From Lithospermum erythrorhizon (Eukaryota > Streptophyta > Magnoliopsida > Boraginales > Boraginaceae): a stretch of DNA of 64,000 nt. The position numbers and the translations under genes were made by a program. Under the pieces are notes generated by a model that worked only from the letters and a program-made list of their open reading frames with translations, was not told the DNA's origin and ran no database searches. The stretch lies in assembly GCA_019722365.1 (NCBI GenBank), contig JADFUC010001910.1, positions 62,001 to 126,000 of the forward strand. The letters are read 5' to 3'. Shown piece after piece: positions 1 through 10,926 of the stretch (positions are counted from its first letter, which is position 1; the number at the start of each line of letters is the position of its first letter).

Positions 1-289
1 TAAATTGCTCCCCGGATACATATTATATGAAGCATTGTGAGGCACAAATCGAGATCTCCACTTTTTAGGTCGGCGAAGTGGAGCCTGACCACTTTCGGCT
101 ACTCCCTAAATCACGGAATACCGTCATCGCCCTTCATGGCTTCAGTTTACCTCCTCTTTCGCTTCACCGACCCGAGGTCTACCGCTACCGTCTTTAACTG
201 CGTGTCTCTGTTTTATCCATTGTATTTAATTACTTCATATAGGCCGACCACGGATCCATCACCTCCCGACCTCGAGTACACTGATACGA

Positions 290-603
290 CAACTCCCTCT
301 TTTGCTCTGACTTCCTTTTCGACCCAAAGGCATCCACCACTTACATTTGCTTTCCCGGATGATATTCAATGTCAGATCGTAGTCGCTCGAAACTGCGCCC
401 ACACGTCGTTGTCTAATTCGGCTCCTACTGTGTGGTAATATACTTCAAACTCTTGTGATACGTAAAATATCCTGGCATTTAACCCCGTACAAGTAGTCTC
501 CAAATTTTCAAAGCGAGACAATTGCGGCCAACTCGAATCATGGGTAGGATAATTCTTACTCATGATTCTTGAATTGTCGAAGCATATTCGTCCGCTTCCC
601 ATT
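290..603 (-). pseudogene. gypsy RNase H domain (pol fragment)
   Basis: The minus-strand frame shows the RNase H signature: a KNYPTHD-like motif, then a degenerate LE-TTCTGLNARIF block matching the WRHYLYG-IFTDHKSL stretch of gypsy elements, and, after a frameshift at about 360, YHPGKANVV followed by DALGRK. The last motif closes the RNase H domain before integrase. RNase H removes the RNA strand during reverse transcription in the virus-like particle. At least two frame changes break it. The integrase zinc finger that should follow is not visible before the window edge. Confidence 0.8.
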
Positions 604-799
604 TTGCGTAATCTAGCGGCCCCAACCTGATGTTCTTGAGCTTGTCGATGTACACCAGCATGCCCTTAGTTCCCCGATGATAGTATCAGCAATGGTCTTT
701 GTAGTCAATCTCCTCTTCAGCTCATTAAACGAGCATCACATGCTTACTTTGAACAAATGAGTGCATGCTTCGCTTGTCAAGCTTGAGTCGTGGAGGCGG

Positions 800-1650
800 C
801 GATCAACGAAAAGTCTTGTATGAATCTTCTGTAATATCCAACTAAACCCAAGAAACTTCTCACCTCAGTCACACTTGAAGGCCTCTCCCAATTCATCACC
901 GCTTCCACCTTTTGTGGGTCACACTTACCGCCGCCGAGATAACGACCCAAAATTGTACCTTCCCGACCAAAATTCACACTTTGAGCTTTTGCATTACAAA
1001 CGGATTTACCCATAAGATTTCCGATACTTTCCTCGAATGCTCATAAAAGTGAACCAGCTCACTCTTTTTAGAATAGATTAAGATGTCATCAATAAATACA
1101 ACCACGAACTTATGCAGAACTTTCCCAAGAAAAACACGATTCGCCGGGTCCATGAAAATTTCTTCCGGTGCATTTGTCAGCAAGCGGCATCACAGAACTC
1201 ATCTTTAGATATCTTTGTTGAAACTGGCCGGATTTTGATATATCATCTTCCTTATTCTCAATTGGTGATATCCATACCTGAATCAATTTTTTGGAAAGAC
1301 GCCCGCGTCACGGTTGGTAAAAGATCGCGATCCTCGGCGGCAGATGCGGTTAATAATTAAGCGCTTGTTATTTAGCCGGTAATCAATTGGCCTGCATGCG
1401 TTCCGTCGCTTCTTGGCGAACAATCTTTGGAGCACCCATGGAGGCTCTTCGGTCTTATAAATCCTTTTCCATGACTCCTATGACTAGCGTGTTAAATTTC
1501 TTTATTTCTTTGGTGCCGTTACATCACGGTGTCATAGATATGGGGCTTAGGTTCAGTACCGCCTCGATCGAAAATTCAATATCTACATTGGGAGGTAGTC
1601 TTGGCAAATCTTTTCGGAAACACGTCACCGAATTCTCTGCATAATCCAGG
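800..1650 (-). pseudogene. gypsy reverse transcriptase domain (pol fragment)
   Basis: Three frames together cover an RT domain. An EFGDVFP-like entry lies at about 1630. A GAPK(I)V segment at about 1430 corresponds to the GAPVLFVKKKDG region. [15 protein letters not shown] at about 1120-1070 contains the catalytic (F/Y)xDD box as FIDD. RSFLGLVGYYRRFI with PQKVEAV lies at about 915-820. The active-site aspartates survive, but the frame is broken between these blocks. The segment lies between the protease and RNase H relics, as expected for pol. Confidence 0.85.
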
Positions 1651-1859
1651 TTGTTTGAGGCTTGAGCTGTCTTTTCTTGAGTCCGTTAAGCAGCCAACGG
1701 AAATACTGATACATCCGCGTTGATAACTTACGAGGCTTAACACCGAGATCTGAGGCGATAAAACTCTCTATCTGTTGACAACTCGTAATTAGGGGCCTCC
1801 CGGGGCTAGTAAACCTGATCTTAACACGGTGACAATTTATTACAGTAGCGGTGTTTCCC

Positions 1860-2160
1860 CAGAGCAGGTCCGTCCTCGAAAATCGAGTCAAAATCCACTA
1901 ACTTTCGAAGAGGTGCAGTCTACTTCTAATACATGATTATCAACACTTAAGGGACATTTCTACATAAACCTCAATTACCTCGGCCGACCTCCCTTTGGTG
2001 TCAGTATCAAAGGTACTGCCGGATGTTAAGTAACTTCGAAGATAGCCTTTTAGCAAAATTCGGAGATATAAAGAGTGTGTGGGCTCAGTCGAGCAATACG
2101 CGAGCATCGAGACCATGTAAAGAGATAGGGTACACATTGCCATTCTCGGAATATCCATTT
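1860..2160 (-). pseudogene. gypsy aspartic protease region (degenerate)
   Basis: Minus-strand translation between gag and RT shows the context of a retroelement protease: a degenerate DSGATHS-like segment (seen as STEPTHS at about 2090), VIEVYVEMSL further on, and the usual linker VINCHRVKIRF(TSP) at about 1850-1800. The catalytic Asp-Ser-Gly triad is not intact. The call rests mainly on position and on these flanking motifs. Confidence 0.6.
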
Positions 2161-2329
2161 TCTTCTGCGTGAGCGTATTAATCGCCTACACCCGTGTGAC
2201 TCATTTCATGCTACTACCCTCACTACGCTCGTCGATCTACCGCCCAAATCCTCGGCTTTTTTATTTCTGCCGTCCCCTCGAAACACGTCCACACCGACTA
2301 CTCATTGAGATGCTTTCTCCCAAGCGTGT

Positions 2330-3475
2330 CGCTTGAAGTGGGTACTCTATATACCAACAAGAAGGACTACATTTGAAAATGCCCGGTACTCGCGGAAGCA
2401 AATGCCTACACAGTGCGACAATCTACCGTCTTTGTGCCCGCTCTTGCCCAGCGTAACGAACATGCGCGTCTGCCGTAACACCAGCCACCACCAAGAAACC
2501 ACTTTCGTGCAGGAGGTACACAAGGCCAGAAAGCCCACGAAAATGCAGGTCGAGCGGACGGTGTCTTGAAATGGCTACGTCTTGAGGCGGTCTTCTTCTG
2601 AAAGTTCCCCTTTGAAATCCACAGCCAGTCGTGCTCGATCGCGTCGAGGACACTCCCTCTTTTTCACCTGCAGGTGCGCTATGTCCCTACTCACGCTGCG
2701 GCCTTTGCGTTCCTGGCCCGGTGGCCGGGTGTAAGTGAACAGGGCAGTCTCGAATACGTAATCATTACGGCGAAAACGCGATCTACATTCTTTCGGTGGG
2801 AATGCAGCTCCCGAAATCAAAAGCGAGGTCGATTGTTACTGCTCCACATTTGCATTTGAACCGGCTCCTACTCGGTAGCGTACATGCCAGTCTCAAGCAG
2901 AAATTTTACTAAAGAGTTCCCGAATGCAGCGGTGATGTCGCTGGCCGCTAAATCTTGGTGGACATGGTTCCTTATTTCATGGCGCCTCAGCGGTACACTA
3001 CAAACTTCACCTTCAAGCTCATCTCCCAGGCCGACCGGTTCAAACTTGTTCTAACCTGCAATGCCTCAGAAATTCGATCGCACAGGTCTTGGCGGCTTAT
3101 GAAACTCAGGTGGTCCATGCTTGAGGAAACACTCCTTGTCTGAGTACGAATATCCGCCTCGGAGTTGCAATTTCTTTGGAGTCGAATGCTGGGGGCTGTG
3201 TCGCTCAATGCCTACTCCAAAATCCTCGTACTCGACTCACTACAGAATTGCACCTACCGGTTGAATTCTACCATTTCGGCTCACCATGCGCCCCCGCTTC
3301 CTACAGCTCCGAGCTGCGCCTCTAGCCACTGCCTGCCCTTTACCCCAGAGCCTCTTCTAGCATCACCCACACCCAGCGTCTCCGCCTACACTGCAGAAGT
3401 ACACCACCCACAACGGGTCAGCGATTCGATCCAGCGACTCAACTCTCGGTGGCATCTCGAGCAGTCTATGGAAAG
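2330..3475 (-). pseudogene. gypsy gag (matrix/capsid and zinc knuckle), frameshifted
   Basis: A start-like ATG-Pro-Pro-Arg context lies at about 3450 on the minus strand. Next comes a conserved capsid entry read as FLKHGPPEFHK at 3130-3090, then a segment matching gag (V)KFVVYRLR at about 3000. Near 2480-2420 a degenerate zinc knuckle reads GKSGHKDGRLSHC. Gag forms the virus-like particle and the knuckle binds RNA. The frame is broken in at least four places. The 3300-3480 part is Pro/Ala-rich on either strand and carries no diagnostic motif. Confidence 0.65.
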
Positions 3476-3582
3476 AAAATAAAAATAATTTAGACTCATA
3501 AAAAAAGACTCGTGACACAAATTTTTACAAAACTTTAGAGCGTAGGGCACACCGAGAACCCGGTTAAAAGCGGAAACCTACC

Positions 3583-3594
3583 GTACGTGCCATT
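3583..3594 (-). other. probable primer-binding site of the left gypsy element
   Basis: On the minus strand an LTR end reading GTTACA is followed by AATGGCACGTACGG. This resembles the initiator-methionine tRNA complement (TGGTATCAGAGC) used by most plant gypsy elements, with several mismatches. Its position between LTR and gag supports the call more than the sequence does. Confidence 0.4.
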
Positions 3595-3596
3595 TG

Positions 3597-3941
3597 TAAC
3601 TCCAGGCCGCCGCGGGTCGGTCGTTATTGGATTTACGATGGGTGGCCTCGAAACCACCACGAGTCTTTCCGGCACGTTTGTCCTCACTTTCATTGTGCTC
3701 CTTTGAGAAACTTCCCGATTGGTCGCTCGTCCCAAAATTACCCACAGGTCGAAACACGACAACATTGGAGTTCTTATGAGATGAGGCTTCCAGAAGAAGA
3801 TGCATGCTTGGTGATATGAGTAGTACCCGATCAAATCTTATCAAACATATCACCTTTGGCCCACACACACTAAAACACATTTTTCTTAGGGTATTATTTA
3901 TATAATTGGCTTTAAGGGTTTTGAGGGTAGTGTTATGCATA
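3597..3941 (-). repeat. 5' LTR of the left gypsy element
   Basis: About 345 bp lie between the presumed PBS and the neighbouring Tat element. On the minus strand a TATA-like ATTATATAAATAATACC lies at about 3905-3888. The LTR ends in GTTACA and probably starts at TGCATAACAC. The second LTR is outside the window, so the ends cannot be confirmed by comparison. This LTR lacks the leader/splice-donor module shared by the LTRs further right. Confidence 0.5.
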
Positions 3942-3949
3942 TTCTGTGA

Positions 3950-4980
3950 GAAGAGAATGAAGAAGCGGATCAGTTGTCTAGGTTGGCCACTACTTATTAC
4001 AACGAATTGCCTGAAAGACCTAGTGTATGCTTAAGTATGCGGAAGTAGAGCTGCACATGACCTCGGTAGTAACCAATTCCTTTAAAGCCATGTGGGGGTG
4101 ATTTTGTAGGAAATCGCCTAAAAAGCAAGCGGAGGGTTGAGTTTGCGATTGTTGTCGTGATAGATTATTTCGGCAAATTGAGGAAGAGAGGCGGTTCCTC
4201 ACAAGAAGCTAGAGGGGAAAGAGGTCACGCGTTTCTTGTGGAAAAACATTGAGCCTTGGTTTAGGATACGAAGATATTTGGCTTGGTTTCGGACTAATGG
4301 ACCAAAATTTGAAGGATAGGTTGTAAGCGATTTACGTGAAAAGAGTTTGGGAAGTCGAGCATAGATTCGCTCACAGTCTATTATCTTTCCCGATCCATTC
4401 GGACAAGTTGAGGTTATGAACCGCATTATCTTCAAAGGAATCAAAACGAATCTACTCCAAAGTGGCAAAGGCGAAGGGAGTTAGGTGGAGGAGTTATCCA
4501 CAATGTTATGGTCACTCCGCTCCATCCCAAATCAAACCACTAGAGAAGCGCCTTTCGGCACTTGTCTATGGGCGAGCGGTACTACACAACGGAAGTGGGG
4601 TTACATCTGAGCCAAGTAGGGTTAAATGAAGAAGAAATGATCAGTGGTTGTTGGAGGCCCTCAATTTCTCAATTTCTCAATTTCATGGATGAGCTTAGAG
4701 ACCAAGCCTTATATAGAGTACTAAAGTACAAACAGCTCCTAGCACGTACTTATAACCGATGAGTGAAGAATCGCCAATTCTTAGTGGGAGATCTAGTATT
4801 GCGGTTGTTTTCCCTTGAAGTCATCCAAAGAAACAAGCGAGCCAATTGAAAATGGGAAGGACCTTATGGGATTAAAGGATGATGTTAGGCTGATGACTTA
4901 CGAGTTAGAAGATTTGGATGGTAAACCCATAATGCGAAGTTGGCATTCTTCTAAGTTATTACAGAAGTATTACATGTAAC
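3950..4980 (+). pseudogene. Tat-lineage Ty3/gypsy integrase (3' end of pol)
   Basis: Plus-strand frames spell an integrase core and C-terminal domain. VVVIDYFGK at about 4150 carries the first catalytic Asp. FLWKNI and a LVSD-NGPKFEG-like stretch follow at 4210-4310. The C-terminal stretch is open and well preserved: EVGLHLSQVGLNEEE, then LDELRDQALYRVLKYKQ at about 4690-4740, RRVKNRQFLVGDLVLR, WEGPY, YELEDLDGKP and a WHSSKLLQKYY ending at about 4977. Integrase joins the cDNA to host DNA. The C-terminal motifs match the Tat/Retand group rather than chromoviruses. The core is frameshifted around the second Asp. RT and gag of this element are missing, probably replaced by the minus-strand element to the left. 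Confidence 0.8.
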
Positions 4981-5431
4981 TACTTGATATGGGATTAAAA
5001 CCACCTCTTTAAGGGATCGAATTATCCAGTAAAATGGTTTCCACTTTTTTATTACATTTGTATATTTATAAGGAAATGGCCTGTGGAAGGCGGCATGCAA
5101 TCACATAAAACTCGAACCTATCAAGTCGCCAACCTAAAATGAATTGATCATTCATTGGTTGTGGAAAGTAAATAAATACCCTCCATATTAAACGGATATG
5201 CCGAACCTTTCTCAAATAAGCAAGGTAAAAGCGAATGAGAATATGTCAATAACCTCTGTGATTGGGTATTCGCGCCCATTAACATAGGGGGCAAGATATC
5301 ATACACAAGGTAATAATAGACATTCATTCACAAAATGAAGAAAATTAATAGATATGCAAATCAGAGAAGTTATGAAGTAACAAACATAAGTTTCAAAGTT
5401 ACAAAATTACAAGTCCCCAATAGCAGACTGT
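4981..5431. other. non-coding spacer after integrase
   Basis: An AT-rich stretch separates the Tat integrase stop from the antisense frame. I see no gene, repeat or promoter in it. Its place fits the untranslated region that Tat-lineage elements carry between pol and extra frames. Confidence 0.5.
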
Positions 5432-7366
5432 TCAAAAGATATGAAATAAGAGATTGAGAAAGGAGTTAAAGTTGGGGCGGATCTTGAGCTTAGGGTTGAC
5501 CTTGAGCTTCGGAGACACCTTCATTCCCCTCACCTTCCATGGGAGATAAAGGAGCATTAAGGTCCAAAGAGGAAAACCAACGAGAGGGATGGTTGATGAA
5601 CTGCGATAGTGCGGCACCGAGGAAGGATTAGTATCCTTGCGAGGTCTTAGCGGCACAAGCAATAAGTTTCCTCCTGACTCATCATGGTAAGCCTCCGAAG
5701 CGCGATACTCCTCCACCGCCTTATTGGCGGATTCTTGGGCTTCTCGAGCTTTTACATTCACTTTCATTAGCTCTTGGTTGCTTTAGTAAGGGAAAGCTCC
5801 AGGCGAGAAAGCTTGAGGGATAGGTCAAACTTTTCCCCTTCCAGTTTGACATTCTTAGCCTCCAAGTCTTTGCATTTGGCGATTTCCACAAGGCACACTT
5901 TCGATGGCCGGTCCCGTTTCTGGAGTCCTCAAGTAGTCTAGTTTCGCTTGACCTCTTTTACAAGCTGGTTTGGTGGAGGCGACGGATCCGCGTCCCTCTT
6001 AGTCCGCTGATCACTTTGAACCCCAGTAGAAGCGGCGCGATCGCTCCAGGCATTGTTTGGTGACTAAAACTATCCTGTCTTCAAAGAGGAATGCTTGAAA
6101 CTCCACTTTTATGGTGAAAAAAGACACGCTTTTAGGTTCGAGGAAGGCCGTTGTCGGCCTCCTCTCACGAAAGGAAAAAGAACAAAATGGGTTAATAGTG
6201 AATAAAAGGTCGGTGAAAGGAGAAGCAAAAGAGGATATACCCCAAGTAATTGGATGTTCCACGGATGAGTCAAACTCTTTGGAGCAAATAATACCAGCGT
6301 AGACAGGGGCCTTCTTCCACGAGAATACCTTATAGTCGCGGCTCACGGAACACTCTTTTGCGGTAAGAGGTATCGAGAGCACTGCAGAAGCGATTTAAGT
6401 ATTAAACTTAGGGTGTTTGGCTTGGAATAAATGGGTCCATACCACACAGGCACTCACATCGTCCGTCTCTAAAATATGCGCCTTTTTACTATGTCGGCGG
6501 CCACCGACTTTACCTTATCCGTTTATCCTCGATAAATATGTTATAATTAGAGGAACTAAAAGAGGTGAAAATTGCTTGTTGTCAAGAATTGCAATGCATG
6601 TTAAGAATAGGGAAAGTTAGGCTCACATCCGTTATTCCACAAACTCTTATAAATATAGTAACGATTAACCACGTGCAGTGTGTGTCGGTATGGGGGCTGC
6701 AATGTAGCACCGCTATAAGTAAATCATTTATGATGGGGGGAAAAGGGGAACCGCACCCCATAATTCAGCGACTCAATATACATCGCAGTCCCGTCGGGGT
6801 GTGGGGTCGCCCCATTACATGATGGATGCTCTGGAGTTGAATACCACGGTCACCTCGGGCAGCATCTTCGCGAGAGGAAGGTATTGAAAAATGTCACCTA
6901 AATCCTCTAAGACTCTCTCCTTAAAAGGGAACTGGTAGCGAGTCTCTAATAATAGTAGGAACCGTGCAGAAGCAGCGGGGTTTCGCCGGGTTTGAGACCT
7001 TTGAGTGGAAGGAGATTCGGAAGGAGGCGCATTAGGGTTGGAGTTTAAGGGTGGAAGGATAGAAATGGGCTCGGGGAGCCTCCAGCTTCGTCGAGCCCAA
7101 CTTTGAGCGAGGCGCTTGATTAACCTCTGAGGAGTGCTATGTTAGCGAATGGATCATGATCTTGAGAAAAGGTCAAATCTCCATATTTAATTTCTGCTCC
7201 AACGGACATCCACAATCTAAAGAAAGCAAGGGTTTCGGGATCAATTACCGTCACTTGCGGATTGGGTTGTTGAGGCGGAGTTGGACTCGAGATGAGTTGA
7301 GATAGAAGAAGAAGGGGGTTGAGGACATCTCTAGAAGATTCTGAGCATTACCATTAGGCATGTCTG
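5432..7366 (-). pseudogene. long antisense reading frame inside the Tat-lineage element
   Basis: Read on the minus strand from an ATG at about 7366, successive frames keep protein-like composition for about 1.9 kb. Blocks include YQFPFKERVLEDLGDIF at about 6950-6900, PEVTVVFNSRASIM at about 6850, GVRFPF at about 6745, DYKVFSWKKAPVYAGIIC at about 6340-6285, and an Ala/Glu-rich KAREAQESANKAVEEYRAS near 5755-5690 that could be coiled coil. This resembles the plant gag-like or 'transposon protein' frames often found near retroelements. Extra frames, including antisense ones, are known in the Tat lineage. The function is unknown. Several frameshifts break it. An independent inserted element is the alternative. 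Confidence 0.55.
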
Positions 7367-7379
7367 CCAGCATTAATAA

Positions 7380-8110
7380 ATAGCTGGTTAAACAGAAACT
7401 CAAGAAAAGTCAAGAATCTAAGAGCAAAGTATGGTCTTTTGGGGTAAAAAAAAAGCTCCAAGAACATTCATCTTGAATACGAAAGGACTCATAAACCTTT
7501 AAACCCATATCCAACCACACGTTTTGAAATAAAACTCCAAATACATACATACACCCTGAACAATCAGAACAACCCAGCGGTCCCAAGCGTTATTGTATTT
7601 ATGCGTGATTAGCCTACATGAACTTGAGACAAGAACCCTATGGAAAATTTGAGAGATCTAGGAAAAAAATCTCAAGGAATAGGGTCAGGGGTGAAATACT
7701 AACATGCATGATTCAAGAAAGCATCACAACCATAAAACATCACAACCATAAAAGAAACTTCGGAGTACCTGAGTTAATTTTGATGAAGATGGAGACCGTA
7801 GATTGTGGAAATTGAAGATGGAGCACAATGAAACGGGAAAATGGAGAAGTTAAGAATATGAAACGTTTGGAAAAGAAAGAGAGAAAGTACATTTTTTTTA
7901 AAAAGTACCACCTTTTATAGGGCTTAGAACCCGATGGAGCGGTCATTATTCGTGGAGGTAAGGACATGTGTAACGAGAGAATTATCGTAGAAGTGGAATG
8001 CGGTTGGCATAGAAAACAAGGCTCAGTAGGTAGTCTTATCCAAGCGCCGATACTTGTCAAAAATGCGATTCTCCTCCAAAGATCAATAGCGGTTTGGAGA
8101 CGAACTCTCA
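7380..8110. other. spacer between antisense frame and probable 3' LTR
   Basis: This stretch is AT-rich with short purine tracts. No gene can be supported. The LTR start may lie inside it, for example at a TGTAACGAGAG at about 7969, but no second LTR is available to fix the boundary. Confidence 0.4.
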
Positions 8111-8600
8111 TCCAATGAGCGGTTCTCGTCCATAGAAGGATCCCTTAGGCATTCCGATGCCTTGACCACTAATTCGGCCAGGCGATGATATATATAGCAT
8201 TTCCTAACTAGGAGGCCCAACCCGGCAGCGATTTGATGGATAAGGCCAGTGACCGTGAGATGAGGACAAGTGTCGCGATCGTGAGGAAGAGGAATGCCAG
8301 CTCGGCTGTACTTTTATAAATACTCGCTCATGAGTACGTTTATTCACCGATTCTAATTTACTACTTTAGTACAATCACTAAAATACAATCTTAGCTTGAT
8401 CGTTGGAGTATGTGATCACTCCTTGAGTCATGCACAAGGTCTTATGGCGGATCAAGTTGAGGGCTCGCGGGACCTTGCCGACTTTATAACTCCAGCTCCT
8501 TCCAGCGGATCTAGAAGGCAGCGGTTTTCTCAAACCAGACCCAAAAGAACTATTTCCACTAGATTGACCCATATAATTGAAAGTCCAATTCTGGTGAACA
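8111..8600 (+). repeat. probable 3' LTR of the Tat-lineage element
   Basis: A promoter-like CTTTTATAAATACTCGCTCA lies at 8311-8330. CTTGATCGTTGGAGT follows at 8395-8409, and a GGTGAACA end lies at 8593-8600. This series is typical of Tat-group LTRs, where GTGAACA borders the PBS. The left boundary is uncertain. A 90-codon open frame (8396-8668) crosses the end and may be chance. No PBS follows, which fits a 3' rather than a 5' LTR. Confidence 0.45.
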
Positions 8601-9192
8601 ATCCTGTAACAGAGAATCCTATTGTAATTGAGGATGTTCTTAATACAGCGGATCACAATTATCACTAACAATTCTTGAACTCGAATTCATTGATACATTC
8701 GAATGATAGAAAATACCATCCTTTAAAATAAATGAACTCAATTTCTAAAATGTGTAAAATCATTTTTAGAGTGAAAACTCGATTTCTTACTCGTTGGGTT
8801 GTGCATGCTTAAGGTAAATCGACCGTGTAATTAATTTATCATTACAAGTTGTTTCAACATGGAATAGCTTTTCCACTCAGAATCTAAGATGCACTCGTGC
8901 GACTAGTAAGTCTTGTTTCTTGACCGAGTATCGAGGTAACAGGTTTACATTTAGACTAATAGTTGAAGAGTTATTTTCTTTTAAGTAACGTATAATTATT
9001 TCATAATTCTTAGTTACCACTTACCACCTTTACCATGTGTTTCTCTACCCTTGTAAAACTTCAGTATCAACTTCGAGATATACAGAAACCACTTTAACAA
9101 CAGGGGGCCATATATTACATATTCACATGTAGAGTATATATAGATCTCAAACCCAAGTGTTTTAGACTTTTAGTGTTCATTAACTTTGAAAC
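8601..9192 (+). promoter_or_regulatory. upstream region and TATA box of the GH79 gene relic
   Basis: An AT-rich upstream region with a TATATATA box at 9135-9142 precedes an ATG at 9193. A start site near 9165 would give a 5' UTR of about 30 nt. The surrounding text has no repeat signature, so this looks like the original gene promoter. Confidence 0.55.
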
Positions 9193-10926
9193 ATGGGATC
9201 TTTATTTTTTTCTTATTGGGTTGTGTACATCATTATGGGTGCGTCTGTTTTCTTTATTTAGTCTTGTGCCGCATACAGAAGCTAGAGAGAGGTGTATCAA
9301 AGTGTTCAGGCACTGTTTTATAGATGGGAAGAGTTCAATTTGGAGGGAACAGATAGTGATTTCATTTGGTAACCTTGGATTGGTGGCCACCTGAGAAGTG
9401 TGATTATGGTACATGCGCTTGGGACCATGCATCGTTGCCAATCCTGGTATGTACATTCTGTACCCATTTTTCAGTTTCAAGTTAGTTGTATGTACGGTTT
9501 GCATTATGTTTCAGGACATGTTCAATTTAGTTGCTACTTTAAAAAACAAATTATTAGTGGGTGTCGTTATAAGTACTCGTACCCGTCTATCATTATTGCA
9601 AATGAAATGTTTAAATTAACAAATCTTGCATCTTTTATGTGTTTTTCTGATTTTATTGATGCAAAGATTTCCAAGAACACATTTTTTACTTCGTAGCTTG
9701 TTCATATATTGGAGAAGACAAAATACCATCTGCACCCATATGTTCTCAGTCCTTTAGTACATGGATTTCTACATTCGCAGATTCCTTTCTGTTTTCTATT
9801 TTGGCAAAGTTCATTTATATAAACTGGACTTTGTTATGATTCTCTGCATAACCTATAAATGACTTTGGCCAATTTCGAAACAGTCTTTTATGTATCACAG
9901 GGGTAAGACTCCTTGTTACCGCACTGTATGGTTGCGTAAAATCCGAAACAATTCACTCCCCACATCCCAAACCATACTTAGACAGGCATATTCAGAGGCA
10001 TTGGTGCATCAGTGCATGTTGTATTCTAAATGAGTTGTTATGATCTACTATCTGCAGGACATTCGTAATAACGTTCTCTTAAATGCAGTGAAAGGTGAGT
10101 AATTTCTGTCTAATATTGTGATCAACCTGTTGAACCCATTCACCATCTACGTTGCTGAATACCATTATATATTAGATTACGAGGAGAACAATGGGAATCA
10201 CAACGACACCACTCCATTTATGATGCAGCATTTTCACCTTTAAAGATCAGATTAGGTGGCACTCTGCAAAACAAGTCATTCTGAGAGCAGAAAACCATCC
10301 GTTCCTGCGCCATTTGCTACAGAACAACTCTGAATTGTTTAGTTTCACTCAGGGATGCCTGCCATTATCGAGATGGGATCAACTTAATGCCTTCTTCAAT
10401 GAATCAAAGTAAAAGTTTGGGAAAACTTGAATGACTATTATTTGTTTGTAGTAAGTTATAATAATTAGTTAATTTTCTTCCTTAGGTCTCTTGTTATCTT
10501 TGGACTAAATGCCTTCATGGAAGAACAGCCGCCAGTCTGGTGGTTCTGCATTGGGCGCTTAAGGATTCTTCAAATGCCGAGTCTTTAATTCGTTACTGTA
10601 AAAAAGGGTTTCAAAATCTATGGCTGGGAACTTGGTAAGAATAAAGTTCATATAATTTAGCAAAGACCACACTTTGCTGTTGCACATCCAGTTGATTATT
10701 TTGGGCAGATCTTAATATCTACTTTGAGATTAAACAGTGAAAATCGTTTATATTACAGATGGTATCAAACAATAAGCGAAAGTGCAAAACTTATGTCATT
10801 TAAGTCCTCTATCTTTCTTTTAGGAAATGAGTTGTGTGGCAGTGGTGTAGGCATAAGGTTTCAGCAAATCCAATATGCATCTGATACTATGGTCTTGAAG
10901 AACATAGTGGAAGATATTTACAAAAG
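9193..10926 (+). pseudogene. heparanase-like GH79 glycosidase, 5' exons (pseudogene)
   Basis: Exons fit the plant heparanase/beta-glucuronidase family, which trims glucuronic acid from cell-wall arabinogalactan proteins after secretion. Exon 1 (9193-9446) has a hydrophobic signal-like start, a frameshift, then CDYGTCAWDHASLPIL. Exon 2 is 10058-10094. Exon 3 (10229-10408) reads [13 protein letters not shown], then [19 protein letters not shown]. Exon 4 (10486-10634) has VIFGLNA, SSNAESLIRY and YGWELG. Exon 5 starts at 10824 with NELCGSGVG, where the Glu of GNE is the expected acid/base. Intron borders are GT-AG and phases join correctly, for example AAAG|CA at exons 2/3. Indels break exons 1, 3 and 4. 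The exon stops abruptly at about 10926, where foreign sequence begins. Confidence 0.85.

Larger units (their letters stand above)
1..3941 (-). mobile_element. Ty3/gypsy LTR retrotransposon, truncated by left window edge
   Basis: Read on the minus strand the order is 5' LTR (3597-3941), PBS (about 3583), gag (3475-2330), protease (2160-1860), reverse transcriptase (1650-800) and RNase H (603-290). This is the canonical Ty3/gypsy order, with integrase expected beyond position 1. Each domain is recognisable, but no frame stays open for more than about 130 codons, so the copy is non-functional as written. The lineage looks Del/Tekay-like from the RT and RNase H motifs, but no chromodomain is in the window to confirm that. 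The element abuts, and probably inserted into, the plus-strand Tat-lineage element that begins at about 3950. Confidence 0.85.

Noticed and set aside
8396..8668. 90-codon plus-strand frame after the Tat LTR promoter
   Set aside because: It spans the presumed LTR end, has no domain, and the minus strand is equally open. It is kept only as a note under the LTR.
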